Notes: a model not told the origin generated them from the letters alone. DNA of 64,000 nt from Leptobrachium leishanense (GCA_009667805.1 CM019068.1:2463218-2527217); one strand, 5' to 3'. Shown: positions 10,030 through 21,397, numbered from the stretch's first letter. Made by a program: numbers and translations.

Positions 10030-10090
10030 ATTATCAGGATTTGACTGTAAAGAGAAAAATCTGTCAGAAGTTGGTGAATTTACAACTGTT

Positions 10091-10294
10091 CTTTAGTGCT
10101 TCTCAAGGACCCTCAGCATTGCGGACTCCAAACTATTCCAAAGCTGCTGTAAGCGCCTGTGTGGGGATTCTGGGGACGTAGCATAGGGGCCCGGGGGGGG
10201 GGGGGGGGACGGGTTGGGAGACATTTTAATGAGAAAATAAATGTCAGGATCAGTGTTTTGAACCTGCCGCTCTGTTGACTCGTCTGAGGTTGTA
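10091..10294. other. Unassigned, with a poly-G run
   Basis: Non-coding sequence with a G-run at about 10191-10209. Nothing else recognised before the minisatellite begins. Confidence 0.3.
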
Positions 10295-11603
10295 GTGTGT
10301 GTGTGTGTAACCTAATAACATTGTATTGTGTGTGTGTGACCTAATGATAACATTGTATTGTGTGTGTGTGTGACCTAATGATAACATTGTATTGTGTGTG
10401 TGTGTGACCTAATGATAACATTGTATTGTGTGTGTGTGACCTAATGATAACATTGTAATTGTGTGTGTGTGACCTAATGATAACATTGTATTGTGTGTGT
10501 GTGACCTAATGATAACATTGTATTGTGTGTGTAACCTAATAACATTGTATTGTGTGTGTGTGTGACCTAATGATAACATTGTATTGCGTGTGTGTGTGAC
10601 CTAATGATAACATTGTATTGTGTGTGTAACCTAATAACATTGTATTGTGTGTGTGTGTGACCTAATGATAACATTGTATTGTGTGTGTGTGTGACCTAAT
10701 GATAACATTGTATTGTGTGTGTGTGACATAATAACATTGTATTGTGTGTGTGACATAATAACATTGTATTGTGTGTGTGACATAATAACATTGTATTGTG
10801 TGTGTGACCTAATGAGAACATTGTGTGTGTGTGACATGATAACATTGTATTGTGTGAGACGTCATGATAACATTGTATTGTGTGTGTGACATAACATTGT
10901 ATTGTGTGTGAGACATAATAACAATGTATTGTGTGTGTGACATAATAACATTGTATTGTGTGTCATAATGATAACATTGTGTGTGTGACATAACATTGTA
11001 TTGTGTGAGACCTAATGTATTGTGTGTGAGACCTAATAACATTGTATTGTGTGTGTGTCATAATGATTGTATTGTGTGAGACATCATGATAACATTGTGT
11101 GTGAGACATGATAACATTGTATTGTGTGTGAGACATAATGATAACAATGTATTGTGTGTGAGACATAATAACATTGTGTGTGTGACATAACATTGTATTG
11201 TGTGTGTCATAATGATAACATTGTGTGTGAGACATAACCTTGTATTGTGTGAGACATAATGATAACATTATATTGTGTGTGACATAATAACATTGTATTG
11301 TGTGAGACATCATGATAACATTGTATTGTGAGTCATAATAACATCGTATTGTGTGTGTGTGTGACATAACATTGTATTGTGTGTGTCATAATGATAACAT
11401 TGTGTGTGAGACATGATAACCTTGTATTGTGAGACATAATGATAACATTATATTGTGTGTGACATAATAACATTGTATTGTGTGAGACATCATGATAACA
11501 TTGTATTGTGAGTCATAATAACATCGTATTGTGTGTGTGTGACATAACATTGTATTGTGTGTGACATAACATTGTATTGTGTGTGACATAACATTGTATT
11601 GTA
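10295..11603. repeat. TG-rich minisatellite, left block
   Basis: Tandem units of about 25-35 bp built on ATAACATTGTATTGTGTGTG, joined by GACCTAATG, GACATAATG or GAGACATAATG linkers. Here all units read in one direction. A higher-order repeat of about 187 bp is visible: the variant ATAACATTATATTGTG followed by a GAGTCATAATAACATCG variant occurs near 11260-11350 and again near 11447-11530. The long open frames over the array are repeats of the same short peptide and are not genes. Confidence 0.95.
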
Positions 11604-12209
11604 AGCAATACAAACTTTAGCTTGTGGAGGGAGCGCAAAAGAGGATAGGTGAATATTCTGTTCACAAGTATCACAGTTGTTCTTGGATAAAATCAATTCT
11701 AGAATACAAAAAGAGACGCCTTCATTGCGTAGTATATTTTACAGTACAAGAATGGGTATATAATGGTGAATACACACTCACAAACATAGAGCCTATAGGC
11801 TCGTGGTATTTGCTTGTAAGCCTCTATGGGGGGCTCCTCCCATCAGGATGGTAATGGTAGGAAGTGGTCTCTTGATGTCCAGAGATACCTCGATAAATGA
11901 GAGATATATGGCACAATACCAAAATAGAAATTGTGATAATGAAAGAACAATTTGTATTCACTCACGTGGTACTGAGCCTCCCGTTTGAGTGGCTCAGTAT
12001 TTCAGCTTGTGGACCACTTCAATGGAGGGGGGGTCCCACCCCTAAGATGTAAAAACTAGCACAGGCTAGTAAGTGGATATGATGGAAATCCGGATCAAAT
12101 AGCAAAGAATGAAAGTAGTATTTCAAAGAAAATTTATTACAAAATAAAAACAAATAAAATCAAATAGATTAACAATAAAAGGATAAAAGATAAGGAGAAA
12201 AAAAGGGTA

Positions 12210-12256
12210 GACCGAAACGCGTTTCTCTCGCTAGTCCTGCGAGCTTCATCAGTCGG
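12210..12256 (-). ncRNA. Hammerhead-ribozyme-like motif, left arm
   Basis: Reverse complement of the motif at 16697-16743 and identical to it. The core CTGATGA, a CTCGC/GCGAG stem and GAAAC are present. See the right-arm entry for the structural doubts. Confidence 0.4.
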
Positions 12257-13223
12257 ATAATCTTTCATGTTGAGCAGGTGTCTTTTATCTTGATCCCAAT
12301 CAGTCATAAGGAGTGTCCTTCGCGTGCGTTTCAAAGGGGTACTTAACGGGAGCGTCCTTCGCGTGCGTTCCAACAGAGCACTCGATGGGCTGTCCATTTG
12401 GGATTTGAGAGGGTGTGTTTGCCATCTGCGTTCCATCTGGGTATATAATCGCCAGCTGATTGCGGTTCAGCAGAAGCTTAAAGGGTTTCCGTTAGTACAC
12501 TTCCGATTTTGCTTGGTCTCCATGGTGATCGGATTAAACATTTTTCACGAATATGTGGGATAAAGCAAAAAGATCTGTGATGGCTGAGTATTTAAATGAT
12601 AAAGAGACATCTAAGGCACACAAATCACATATCGGACTCATAAAATAACATATGGGGATGGATTATCGCAGAAATTTCTTTCTCTAAAGGGGAGCATCTA
12701 ATCTTAGATATACAGAATAATAAAGATCTATCCATAATGATTAGAATCTATGCATTAGCAAATGTAACAGCTATCTCCATGGTGGTAGGATTCAACATTT
12801 TTCATGAATATGTGGGGTAAAGCAAATCGATCTTTAGTGACTGAGTATCTAAATGATAAAGAGACATCTGAGGCATTCAGATCACATATCAGCCTCGTAC
12901 AATAATATATAGAGGTGAATTATCGCAAAAAAAATAAAATAAAATAAAATTTTTTTCTTCTCTAACAGAGAGCATCTAATCATAGATGGAATAATATAGA
13001 TCTATCCATAATGGTTGAAATCCATGCATTGGTAAATGTAAAGTGAAACATAAATCAACTCCATAATATTCTAAAAGAAAAAATAAAAAATATCTACATA
13101 TACAGAGCTTTCTCAAATGTCGATAATATGCAAAAAGTGCCGAGAAATGGAACTTACTCCTTCTAGAGGGCATGAATGTCATTCCGATGTATGGGAAAGA
13201 TGTGTCATTGCATACTTGTGTGC

Positions 13224-14490
13224 CTATAGAAAATGACAGACCTCAAAATCTACATTTAGTCCATTGGGGACTAAGGTGTTTAGATAGTAGATCCATCTCA
13301 TCTCACTTTTAATGAGTTTTTCCCTAATATCTTCTCCTCTCCAATTGCAACATATTTTTTCTATCCCAATGAACTCTATACTTTTTGGATCACAATTGTG
13401 ATATTCTTTATAATGAAGTGATACATTATGTTTATCGTACCCTCTAGTTATATTGCATAAGTGTTCGTTGATCCGAGTAGTGAGTGGGCGAGATGTCTGG
13501 CCTACATATCTTTTGTCACAAGGACATCTAAGTACGTATATTATGTTCTTGGTATAGCAAGTTAACAGATCTTTTATTTTATAGTTAATTCCTTTTGCTC
13601 CTGCATTGAAATGTCTTGTAGTTCCCTTTTTGCTGTTGGTTTTACGGCATGAGATGCACTGGCCACAATTGTAGAAACCAGGGGATAAGCCAAAGGGGTG
13701 TGTGGGCTGATGTTGATTGGTGGTTTTGATATGGTTGATAACCAAATTTTGGCTAAGATTTTTGCCTCCCCTAAAAATTATTCTTGGTTTTTCTGCCAAA
13801 ATATTGTTTAATATTGGATCATTAGTTAAAATTGGCCAATATTTTTCCACTGACCTTTTTATTATTTTGTTGTTCATATTATAATCCATAATGAATGAAA
13901 CATTTTCAGGTTGATTGTCACGTTTAGATTTATATTGCAATAATCCATCTCTACCTGTTCTTAGAGTTTCTTGTTTAGTCTCTTCTAGGAATTTTTTATC
14001 ATATCCTTTTTGCCTGAAATTATTCAGCAATTTGTCGGCCTGAGCTGAAAATTGTTCGTCATCTGTACAATTTCTACGTATTCTTAAAAGTTCACCTTTG
14101 GGAACAGCTCTAAGCCAGGGAGGGTAATGGCCACTGTCAATAGGTATATACCCATTGACTTGAACAGACTTGAAAAATGTTCTAGTTTTTATCATTCCAT
14201 TCTCTATATATATATCAAGGTCAAGGAAATTGACCTGGATAGTACTGATATTAATATCTAATTTAATTCCTATGTCGTTATGATTTAAATGATCCAATGT
14301 AATGGGACAGCCACTGTCAATAGGTATATACCCATTGACTTGAACAGACTTGAAAAATGTTCTAGTTTTTATCATTCCATTCTCTATATATATATCAAGG
14401 TCAAGGAAATTGACCTGGATAGTACTGATATTAATATCTAATTTAATTCCTATGTCGTTATGATTTAAATGATCCAATGTAATGGGACAG
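13224..14490 (-). pseudogene. Penelope-like ORF, left arm
   Basis: Open minus-strand frame with the C-terminal part of a Penelope polyprotein: the segment after the RT fingers/palm (IGIKLDINISTIQVNFLDLD), a linker, a Cys-rich part (NCGQCISCRKT), and the GIY-YIG nuclease (NIIYVLRCPCDKRYVGQTSR, then INEHL). It lacks the catalytic YIDD block, which lies in the loop on the other strand, and has a 180-bp in-frame duplication. It is therefore a 5'-truncated, rearranged copy that cannot make an active RT. Confidence 0.85.
14131..14490 (-). repeat. 180-bp tandem duplication crossing the inversion junction
   Basis: Units 14131-14310 and 14311-14490 are essentially identical. Each unit ends with ATGTAATGGGACAGCC, which belongs to the plus-strand RT reading (CNGTA), not to the left arm. 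The duplicated unit therefore includes the point where the strand switches. 180 bp is 60 codons, so the minus frame stays open. Confidence 0.9.
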
Positions 14491-15734
14491 CCATGGGGAC
14501 GAGGTTTGCCCCCAGCTATGCCAATCTGTTCATGGCCCATTGGGAGAATAGTGTGGTGTGGACAGGGCATGGCTGGGGGCCCAACCTCGTCCTCTACAAG
14601 AGATATATCGATGATATATTGATCATTTGGAAGGGGGAGAGAAGCGAATTAGAATTATTTTTGGATCATTTAAATCATAACGACATAGGAATTAAATTAG
14701 ATATTAATATCAGTACTATCCAGGTCAATTTCCTTGACCTTGATATATATATAGAGAATGGAATGATAAAAACTAGAACATTTTTCAAGTCTGTTCAAGT
14801 CAATGGGTATATACCTATTGACAGTGGCCATTACCCTCCCTGGCTCAGAGCTGTTCCCAAAGGTGAACTTTTAAGAATACGTAGAAATTGTACAGATGAC
14901 GAACAATTTTCAGCTCAGGCCGACAAATTGCTGAATAATTTCAGGCAAAAAGGATATGATAAAAAATTCCTAGAAGAGACTAAACAAGAAATTCTAAGAA
15001 CAAGTAGAGATGGATTATTGCAATATAAATCTAAATGTGACAATCAACCTGAAAATGTTTCATTCATTATGGATTATAATATGAACAACAAAATAATAAA
15101 AAAGTCAGTGGAAAAATATTGGCCAATTTTAACTAATGATCCAATATTAAATAATATTTTGGCAGAAAAACCAAGAATAATTTTTAGGGGAGGCAAAAAT
15201 CTTAGCCAAAATTTGGTTATCAACCACATTAAAACCACCAATCAACATCAGTCCACACACCCCTTTGGCTTATCCCCTGGTTTCTACAATTGTGGCCAGT
15301 GCATCTCATGCCGTAAAACCAACAGCAAAAAGGGAACTACAAGACATTTCAATGCAGGAGCAAAAGGAATTAACTATAAAATAAAAGATCTGTTAACTTG
15401 CTATACCAAGAACATAATATACGTACTTAGATGTCCTTGTGACAAAAGATATGTAGGCCAGACATCTCGCCCACTCACTACTCGGATCAACGAACACTTA
15501 TGCAATATAACTAGAGGGTACGATAAACATAATGTATCACTTCATTATAAAGAATATCACAATTGTGATCCAAAAAGTATAGAGTTCATTGGGATAGAAA
15601 AAATATGTTGCAATTGGAGAGGAGAAGATATTAGGGAAAAACTCATTAAAAGTGAGATGAGATGGATCTACTATCTAAACACCTTAGTCCCCAATGGACT
15701 AAATGTAGATTTTGAGGTCTGTCATTTTCTATAG
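14476..15734 (+). pseudogene. Penelope-like RT/GIY-YIG ORF, right arm
   Basis: Plus-strand frame that starts inside the RT domain: CNGTAMGTRFAPSYANLFMA and then the catalytic YKRYIDDILIIW (about 14595-14630). It continues through the same segments as the left arm to the GIY-YIG nuclease (YVGQT ... RINEH, about 15410-15500) and stops at 15734. RT motifs N-terminal to NGTAMG are missing, so this is a 5'-truncated copy. The frame from YIDD to the stop is uninterrupted, suggesting a fairly young insertion. It reverse-transcribes and inserts its own RNA in intact relatives. Confidence 0.9.
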
Positions 15735-15904
15735 GCACACAAGTATGCAATGACACATCTTTCCCATACATCGGAATGACATTCATGCCCTCTAGAAGGA
15801 ATAAGTTCCATTTCTCGGCACTTTTTGCATATTATCGACATTTGAGAAAGCTCTGTATATGTAGATATTTTTTCTTTTAGAATATTATGGAGTTGATTTA
15901 TGTT

Positions 15905-16440
15905 TCACTTTACATTTACAAATGCATGGATTTCAATCATTATGGATAGATCTATATTATTCCATCTATGATTAGATGCTCTCTGTTAGAGAAGAAAAAA
16001 ATTTTTTTTTTTTTTTTTTTTTTGCGATAATTCACCCCTATATATTATTGTACGAGGCTGATATGTGATCTGAATGCCTCAGATGTCTCTTTATCATTTA
16101 GATACTCAGTTACTAAAGATCGTTTTGCTTTACCCCACATATTCATGAAAAATGTTGAATCCTACCACCATGGAGATAGCTGTTACATTTGCTAATGCAT
16201 AGATTCTAATCATTATGGATAGATCTATATTATTCTGTATATCTAAGATTAGATGCTCCCCTTTAGAGAAAGAAATTTCTGCGATAATCCATCCCCATAT
16301 GTTATTTTATGAGTCCGATATGTGATTTGTGTGCCTTAGATGTCTCTTTATCATTTAAATACTCAGCCATCACAGATCTTTTTGCTTTATCCCACATATT
16401 CGTGAAAAATGTTTAATCCGATCACCATGGAGACCAAGCA
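15905..16440 (+). repeat. Two ~275-bp tandem repeats in Penelope tail (right arm)
   Basis: The non-coding tail contains two diverged copies of a block with AATGCATGGATTTCAATCAT or its variant, ATTATGGATAGATCTATATT, TTAGATGCTC, GCGATAAT, a TATGTGAT segment, CTCTTTATCATTTA, and CACATATTC(A/G)TGAAAAATGTT. The same pair occurs inverted in the left arm at about 12535-13035. An A/T run of variable length separates the halves. Confidence 0.75.
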
Positions 16441-16696
16441 AAATCGGAAGTGTACTAACGGAAACCCTTTAAGCTTCTGCTGAACCGCAATCAGCTGGCG
16501 ATTATATACCCAGATGGAACGCAGATGGCAAACACACCCCTCTCTCAAATCCCAAATGGACAGCCCATCGAGTGCTCTGTTGGAACGCACGCGAAGGACG
16601 CTCCCGTTAAGTACCCCTTTGAAACGCACGCGAAGGACACTCCTTATGACTGATTGGGATCAAGATAAAAGACACCTGCTCAACATGAAAGATTAT

Positions 16697-16743
16697 CCGA
16701 CTGATGAAGCTCGCAGGACTAGCGAGAGAAACGCGTTTCGGTC
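16697..16743 (+). ncRNA. Hammerhead-ribozyme-like motif, right arm
   Basis: Core CTGATGA at 16701-16707, a stem formed by CTCGC (16710-16714) and GCGAG (16722-16726), GAAAC at 16728-16732 and a GTC at 16741-16743. Penelope-like elements are known to carry hammerhead ribozymes in their terminal regions, and this one lies in the non-coding tail where that would be expected. Against it: the base of stem II is imperfect (extra A and G before the stem, A instead of a pairing base after it), stem I is not convincing, and stem III would be very short. It could be a degenerate or dimer-dependent ribozyme. Confidence 0.45.
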
Positions 16744-17347
16744 TACCCTTTTTTTCTCCTTATCTTTTATCCTTTTATTGTTAATCTATTTGATTTTATT
16801 TGTTTTTATTTTGTAATAAATTTTCTTTGAAATACTATTTTCATTCTTTGCTATTTGATCCGGATTTCCATCATATCCACCTACTAGCCTGTGCTAGTTT
16901 TTACATCTTAGGGGTGGGACCCCCCCTCCATTGAAGTGGTCCACAAGCTGAAATACTGAGCCACTCAAACGGGAGGCTCAGTACCACGTGAGTGAATACA
17001 AATTGTTCTTTCATTATCACAATTTCTATTTTGGTATTGTGCCATATATCTCTCATTTATCGAGGTATCTCTGGACATCAAGAGACCACTTCCTACCATT
17101 ACCATCCTGATGGAGGAGCCCCCATAGAGGCTTACAAGCAAATACCACGAGCCTATAGGCTCTATGTTTGTGAGTGTGTATTCACCATTATATACCCATT
17201 CTTGTACTGTAAAATATACTACGCAATGAAGGCGTCTCTTTTTGTATTCTAGAATTGATTTTATCCAAGAACAACTGTGATACTTGTGAACAGAATATTC
17301 ACCTATCCTCTTTTGCGCTCCCTCCACAAGCTAAAGTTTGTATTGCT

Positions 17348-17465
17348 TTCATTTAACTTTGGTGAAGGACACACCATTGGTGAGCGGCATTACTATACAA
17401 CCATATTAGCACAAACATTTTCTGAATAGACCCCTCAGCGCCAAACACATTTAGCTCCTGAAAGA
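17348..17465. other. Short single-copy stretch between Penelope and satellite
   Basis: About 118 bp that has no counterpart at the left outer edge of the palindrome, where the satellite touches the Penelope end directly. It may be target DNA, or a deletion may have removed it on the left. Confidence 0.4.
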
Positions 17466-18194
17466 GTTAATACAATCTCATAACATTGTATTGTGTGTGA
17501 CATAACCTTGTATTGTGTGTGTGACATAATAACATTGTGTGTGTGACATAATAACATTGTGTGTGAGACATAATGATAACATTGTGTGTGACATAATGAT
17601 AACATTGTGTGTGATAACATTGTATTGTGTGTGTGTGACATAACATTGTATTGTGTGTGACAATGATAACAATGTATTGTGTGAGACATAACATTGTGTG
17701 TGACATAATGCTAACATTGTGTGTGACATAACATTGTGTGTGTGACATAACATTGTATTGTGTGAGACCTCAGGATAACATTGTATTGTGTGTGTGTGTG
17801 ACATAATGATAACATTGTATTGTGTGTGTGTGTGACATAATGATAACAGTGTGTGTGTGACATAACATTGTATTGTGTGTGTGTGTGTGAGACATAATAA
17901 CAATGTATTGTGTGTGTGTGTGACATAATGATAACATTGTGTGTGTGACATAACATTGTATTGTGTGTGACAATGATAACAATGTGTGTGAGACATGACA
18001 TTGTGTGTGACATAACATTGTGTGTGACAATGATAACATTGTAGTGTGTGACAATGATAACATTGTAGTGTGTGTGAGACATGACAACATTGTGTGACAA
18101 TGATAACATTGTAGTGTGTGTGACATGATAACACTGTATTGTGTGTGACATGATAACATTGTATTGTATGAGACATCACATTGTATTGTGTGTG

Positions 18195-19078
18195 AGACAT
18201 AATGATAACATTGTATTGTGTGTGTGACATAATAACTGTGACAATAAGATTGTAGTGTGACATAACATTGTATTGTGTGTGAGACATAACATTGTGTGAC
18301 AATGATATCATTATGTCACACACAATACAATGTTAACATTGTGTGTGACATAATAACATTGTATTGTGTGTGTGTGTGACATTATCATGTGACACTACAA
18401 TGTTTGTCACACACAATGTTAACATTGTATTGTGTGACATAACATTGTATTGTGTGTGAGACATGATATCATTATCATGTCTCACACACAATACAATGTT
18501 ATGATGTCACGCACACACTTCAATGTTATCATTGTCACACACAATGTTATGTCACACACACACTACATTAGGTCACACACACTACAATGTTATGTCACAC
18601 ACACAATATTGTCACACATAACATTGTGTGTGTGACATAATTATAACATGTGTGACAATATTGTGTGTGTGACATAACATTGTAGTGAGTGTGACCTAAT
18701 GTAGTGTGTGTGTGACATTTGTGTGTGACAATAACATTGAAGTGTGTGCGTGACGTCATAACATTGTATTGTGTGTGAGACATCATGATAATGATATCAT
18801 GTCTCACACACAATACAATGTTATGTCACACAATACAATGTTAACATTGTGTGTGACAATGATAACATTGTAGTGTCACATGATAATGTCACACACACAC
18901 ACAATACAATGTTATTATGTCACACACAATGTTAACATTGTATTGTGTGTGTGACATAATGATATCATTGTCACACAATGTTATGTCTCACACACAATAC
19001 AATGTTATGTCACACACTACAATCTTATTGTCACACAGTTATTATGTCACACACACAATACAAGGTTATCATTAGGTT
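18195..19078. repeat. Large palindrome 1 inside the minisatellite
   Basis: Left arm about 18195-18619 and right arm about 18648-19078 are reverse complements with small indels. They share rare variants such as ATAAGATTGTAG / CTACAATCTTAT and a TGCGTGACGTC / GATGTCACGCA block. The central spacer (18620-18647) reads AACATTGTGTG, TGTGACATAA, TTATAAC. Confidence 0.85.
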
Positions 19079-19597
19079 ACACACACACAATACAAGGTTA
19101 TTATGTCTCACACAATGATGTTATGTCACACAATACAATGTTATGTCACACAAACAATACAATGTTAACATTGTATTGTGTGACATAATGATATTAACAT
19201 TGTATTGTGTTTGTGTGACATAACATTGTATTGTGTGACATGACAACATTGTAGTGTGTGTGTGTGAGACATAACAATGATAACATTGTGTGTGTGACAT
19301 AATTATAACATTATCATTGTTATGTCTCACACACACACTACAATGTTGTCATGTCACACAATACAATGTTATCATGTCACACAATACAATGTTATGTCAC
19401 ACAAACACAATACAATGTTAATATCATTATGTCACACAATACAATGTTAACATTGTATTGTTTGTGTGACATAACATTGTATTGTGTGACATAACATTGT
19501 GTGTGTGACATGATAACATTGTGTGAGACATAATAACCTTGTATTGTGTGTGTGTAACCTAATGATAACCTTGTATTGTGTGTGTGTGACATAACAT
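19025..19597. repeat. Large palindrome 2 inside the minisatellite
   Basis: Left arm about 19025-19277 and right arm about 19305-19597, centred near 19291. Rare shared variants include a GTTTGTGTGAC / GTCACACAAAC block and AATACAAGGTTATCATTAGG / its complement. The central spacer is the same sequence as in palindrome 1. Its left arm overlaps the right arm of palindrome 1. Confidence 0.8.
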
Positions 19598-20970
19598 TGT
19601 GTGTGTAACAGAATAACATTGTATTGTGTGTGTCATTATGTTACACACAATACAATGTTATGTCACACACAATACACAATGTTATCATTGTCACACACAA
19701 TACACACGATGTTATCATTATGTCACACACAATACACACGATGTTATCATTATGTCACACACAATGTTATGTCACACAATACAATGTTATGATGTCACAC
19801 AAACACAATACAATGTTAACATTGTATTGTGTGTGACATAACATTGTATTGTGTGTAACATATATTATGTCACACACAATACAATGTTATTATGTCGCAC
19901 ACACACACTACAATGTTGTCACACACAATGTTATGTCACACACAATACAATGTTATGTTACACACACAATACAATGTTAACATTGTATTATGTGTGTAAC
20001 AATGATAACATTGTATTGTGTGTGTAACACGATAATGATACCATGTCGCACACAATGTTATGTCACACACAATACAATGTTATGTTTTACACACAATACA
20101 ATATTATAACATTGTATTGTGTGTAACATAATGATAACATCGTATTGTGACATAGTAACATTGTGTGTGATATAACATTGTGTGTGACGTTACACACAAT
20201 ACAGTGTTATAATAGCATTATATTGTGTGTGACATAATAACATTGTAGTGTGTGAGACCTAATGATAACATTGTATTGTGTGTGTAACCATTGTATTGTG
20301 CGTGTAACATGATAACATTGTATTGTGTGTGTAACATGATAACATTGTATTGTGTGTAACATGATAACATTGTATTGTGTGTGTGACATAACATTGTATC
20401 GTGTGTGTGACATAACATTGTATCGTGTGTGTGACATAACATTGTATCGTGTGTGTGACATAACATTGTATCGTGTGTGTGAGACATAATAACATTGTAT
20501 TGTGCGTGTAACATAACATTGTATTGTACGTGTAACATAACATTGTATTGTGCGTGTAACATAACATTGTATTGTGTGTGACATGATAACATTGTGTGTG
20601 TGACAACATTGTATTGTGTGTGTGCGACATGATAATATTGTAGTGTGTGTGACATGATAACATTGTATTGTGTGTGTGTGACATGATAACATTGTATTGT
20701 GTGTAACATAACATTGTATTGTGTGTGTGACATAACATTGTATTGTGTGTGTGACATAATGATAACATTGTATTCTGTATGTGACATAATAACATTGTAG
20801 TGTGTTTGTGACATAATGATTACATTGTATTGTGTGTGAGACTTGCAGGGTTATTCAGAGAGCGTGAAAAGCAGGAGAATGACTGGAGAATGAAAAATTC
20901 TAGGTCAAAATGGCCGAACCAGAAAAATTCTCCCTTTCATCTCACTTTCCAAATCGGCTATTTCAATACA

Positions 20971-21172
20971 GGAACTCGGAGGCGAGTATTTGCATCAACT
21001 TCTTTTATTGCACCCACAGCAGCAAAAGATGAATGCAATGAACATAAGAAAAAAACATAGGGGCATCCCCCCCCCCCAGCAGGGAGGTCCCAACCCCAGT
21101 CCTTAGTACCACCCCCAAGCTTATATATGTCCTGAGCGGGAGCAGCTTATGCCTCTTCTTTTGCTGCTCCCG
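20971..21172 (+). repeat. Left inverted terminal repeat of DIRS E
   Basis: Pairs with 27503-27697 in inverted orientation. Starts at the CTCGGAGGCGAGTATTTGC core shared by this terminal family. Confidence 0.85.
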
Positions 21173-21397
21173 CATCGTCTTTACTGATTTTCAGGGTTTT
21201 ACTATTTTACCTTGTTATTCTATTTCTACCTGATTGTTATTGATTTTGTTGTGTTCGAGGCTCCGACTATCCCCGGCTAACACCGCGGGTGCCCTTGTGA
21301 CCGGGACGCCGCCGGCTGTCTTGTACGGCTTGGCGGCGCGCCCGGATCTGCTACATGTAACTGGTAAACAAGTCCACCTTTTGATCCGGTTACTGCG

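Larger units (their letters stand above)
7565..10090 (-). mobile_element. DIRS copy F, truncated and internally deleted
   Basis: Minus-strand DIRS copy in the order ORF1 (about 9930-9000), RT-RNase H (about 8990-7900), and the start of the recombinase (about 7780-7570). The recombinase catalytic domain, ICR and both terminal repeats are absent. A 102-bp SINE-like insertion splits ORF1 at 9928-10029, and ORF1 homology continues to about 10090. Confidence 0.8.
11604..17347. mobile_element. Penelope-like element in a large palindrome
   Basis: Two partial Penelope-like copies, head to head. The left arm (11604-14475, minus) and right arm (about 14662-17347, plus) are reverse complements over about 2.7 kb with very few differences. 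Both end at the same outer sequence (CTTTAGCTTGTGGAGGGAGC on the left arm). The loop (14476-14661) holds reverse-transcriptase sequence present only once. The palindrome sits inside the minisatellite; array units lie in the same direction on both sides. Penelope elements combine an RT with a GIY-YIG nuclease and often leave truncated or inverted copies. Confidence 0.9.
17466..20845. repeat. TG-rich minisatellite, right block, with strand switching
   Basis: Same unit family as the left block. From 17466 to about 18300 and from about 20200 to 20845 the units run in one direction. Between them direction flips repeatedly at GTTAAC centres (…CAATGTTAACATTG…) and at GATATC or ATGATAAT centres. All long frames here translate to repeats of the same few residues (HTQYNVIMS and the like) and are not genes. 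Confidence 0.95.

Noticed and set aside
12137..12436. Open frames with a hydrophobic end in the Penelope tail (also 16514-16816)
   Set aside because: They lie in the non-coding tail over the ribozyme-like motif, occur identically in both inverted arms and show no protein similarity that I recognise.
13224..15734. Two Penelope frames as intact genes
   Set aside because: Both lack the N-terminal RT part; the left one also lacks the catalytic block and contains a duplication.
10295..20845. Long open frames of repeated HTQYNVIMSHT-like residues over the satellite
   Set aside because: They follow the minisatellite unit on either strand, change frame with unit length and have no start context; repeat translation only.
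10295..20845. Telomeric or centromeric array
   Set aside because: The unit is not TTAGGG, and the block is about 4.7 kb in total and interrupted by a transposon; no evidence of centromere function.
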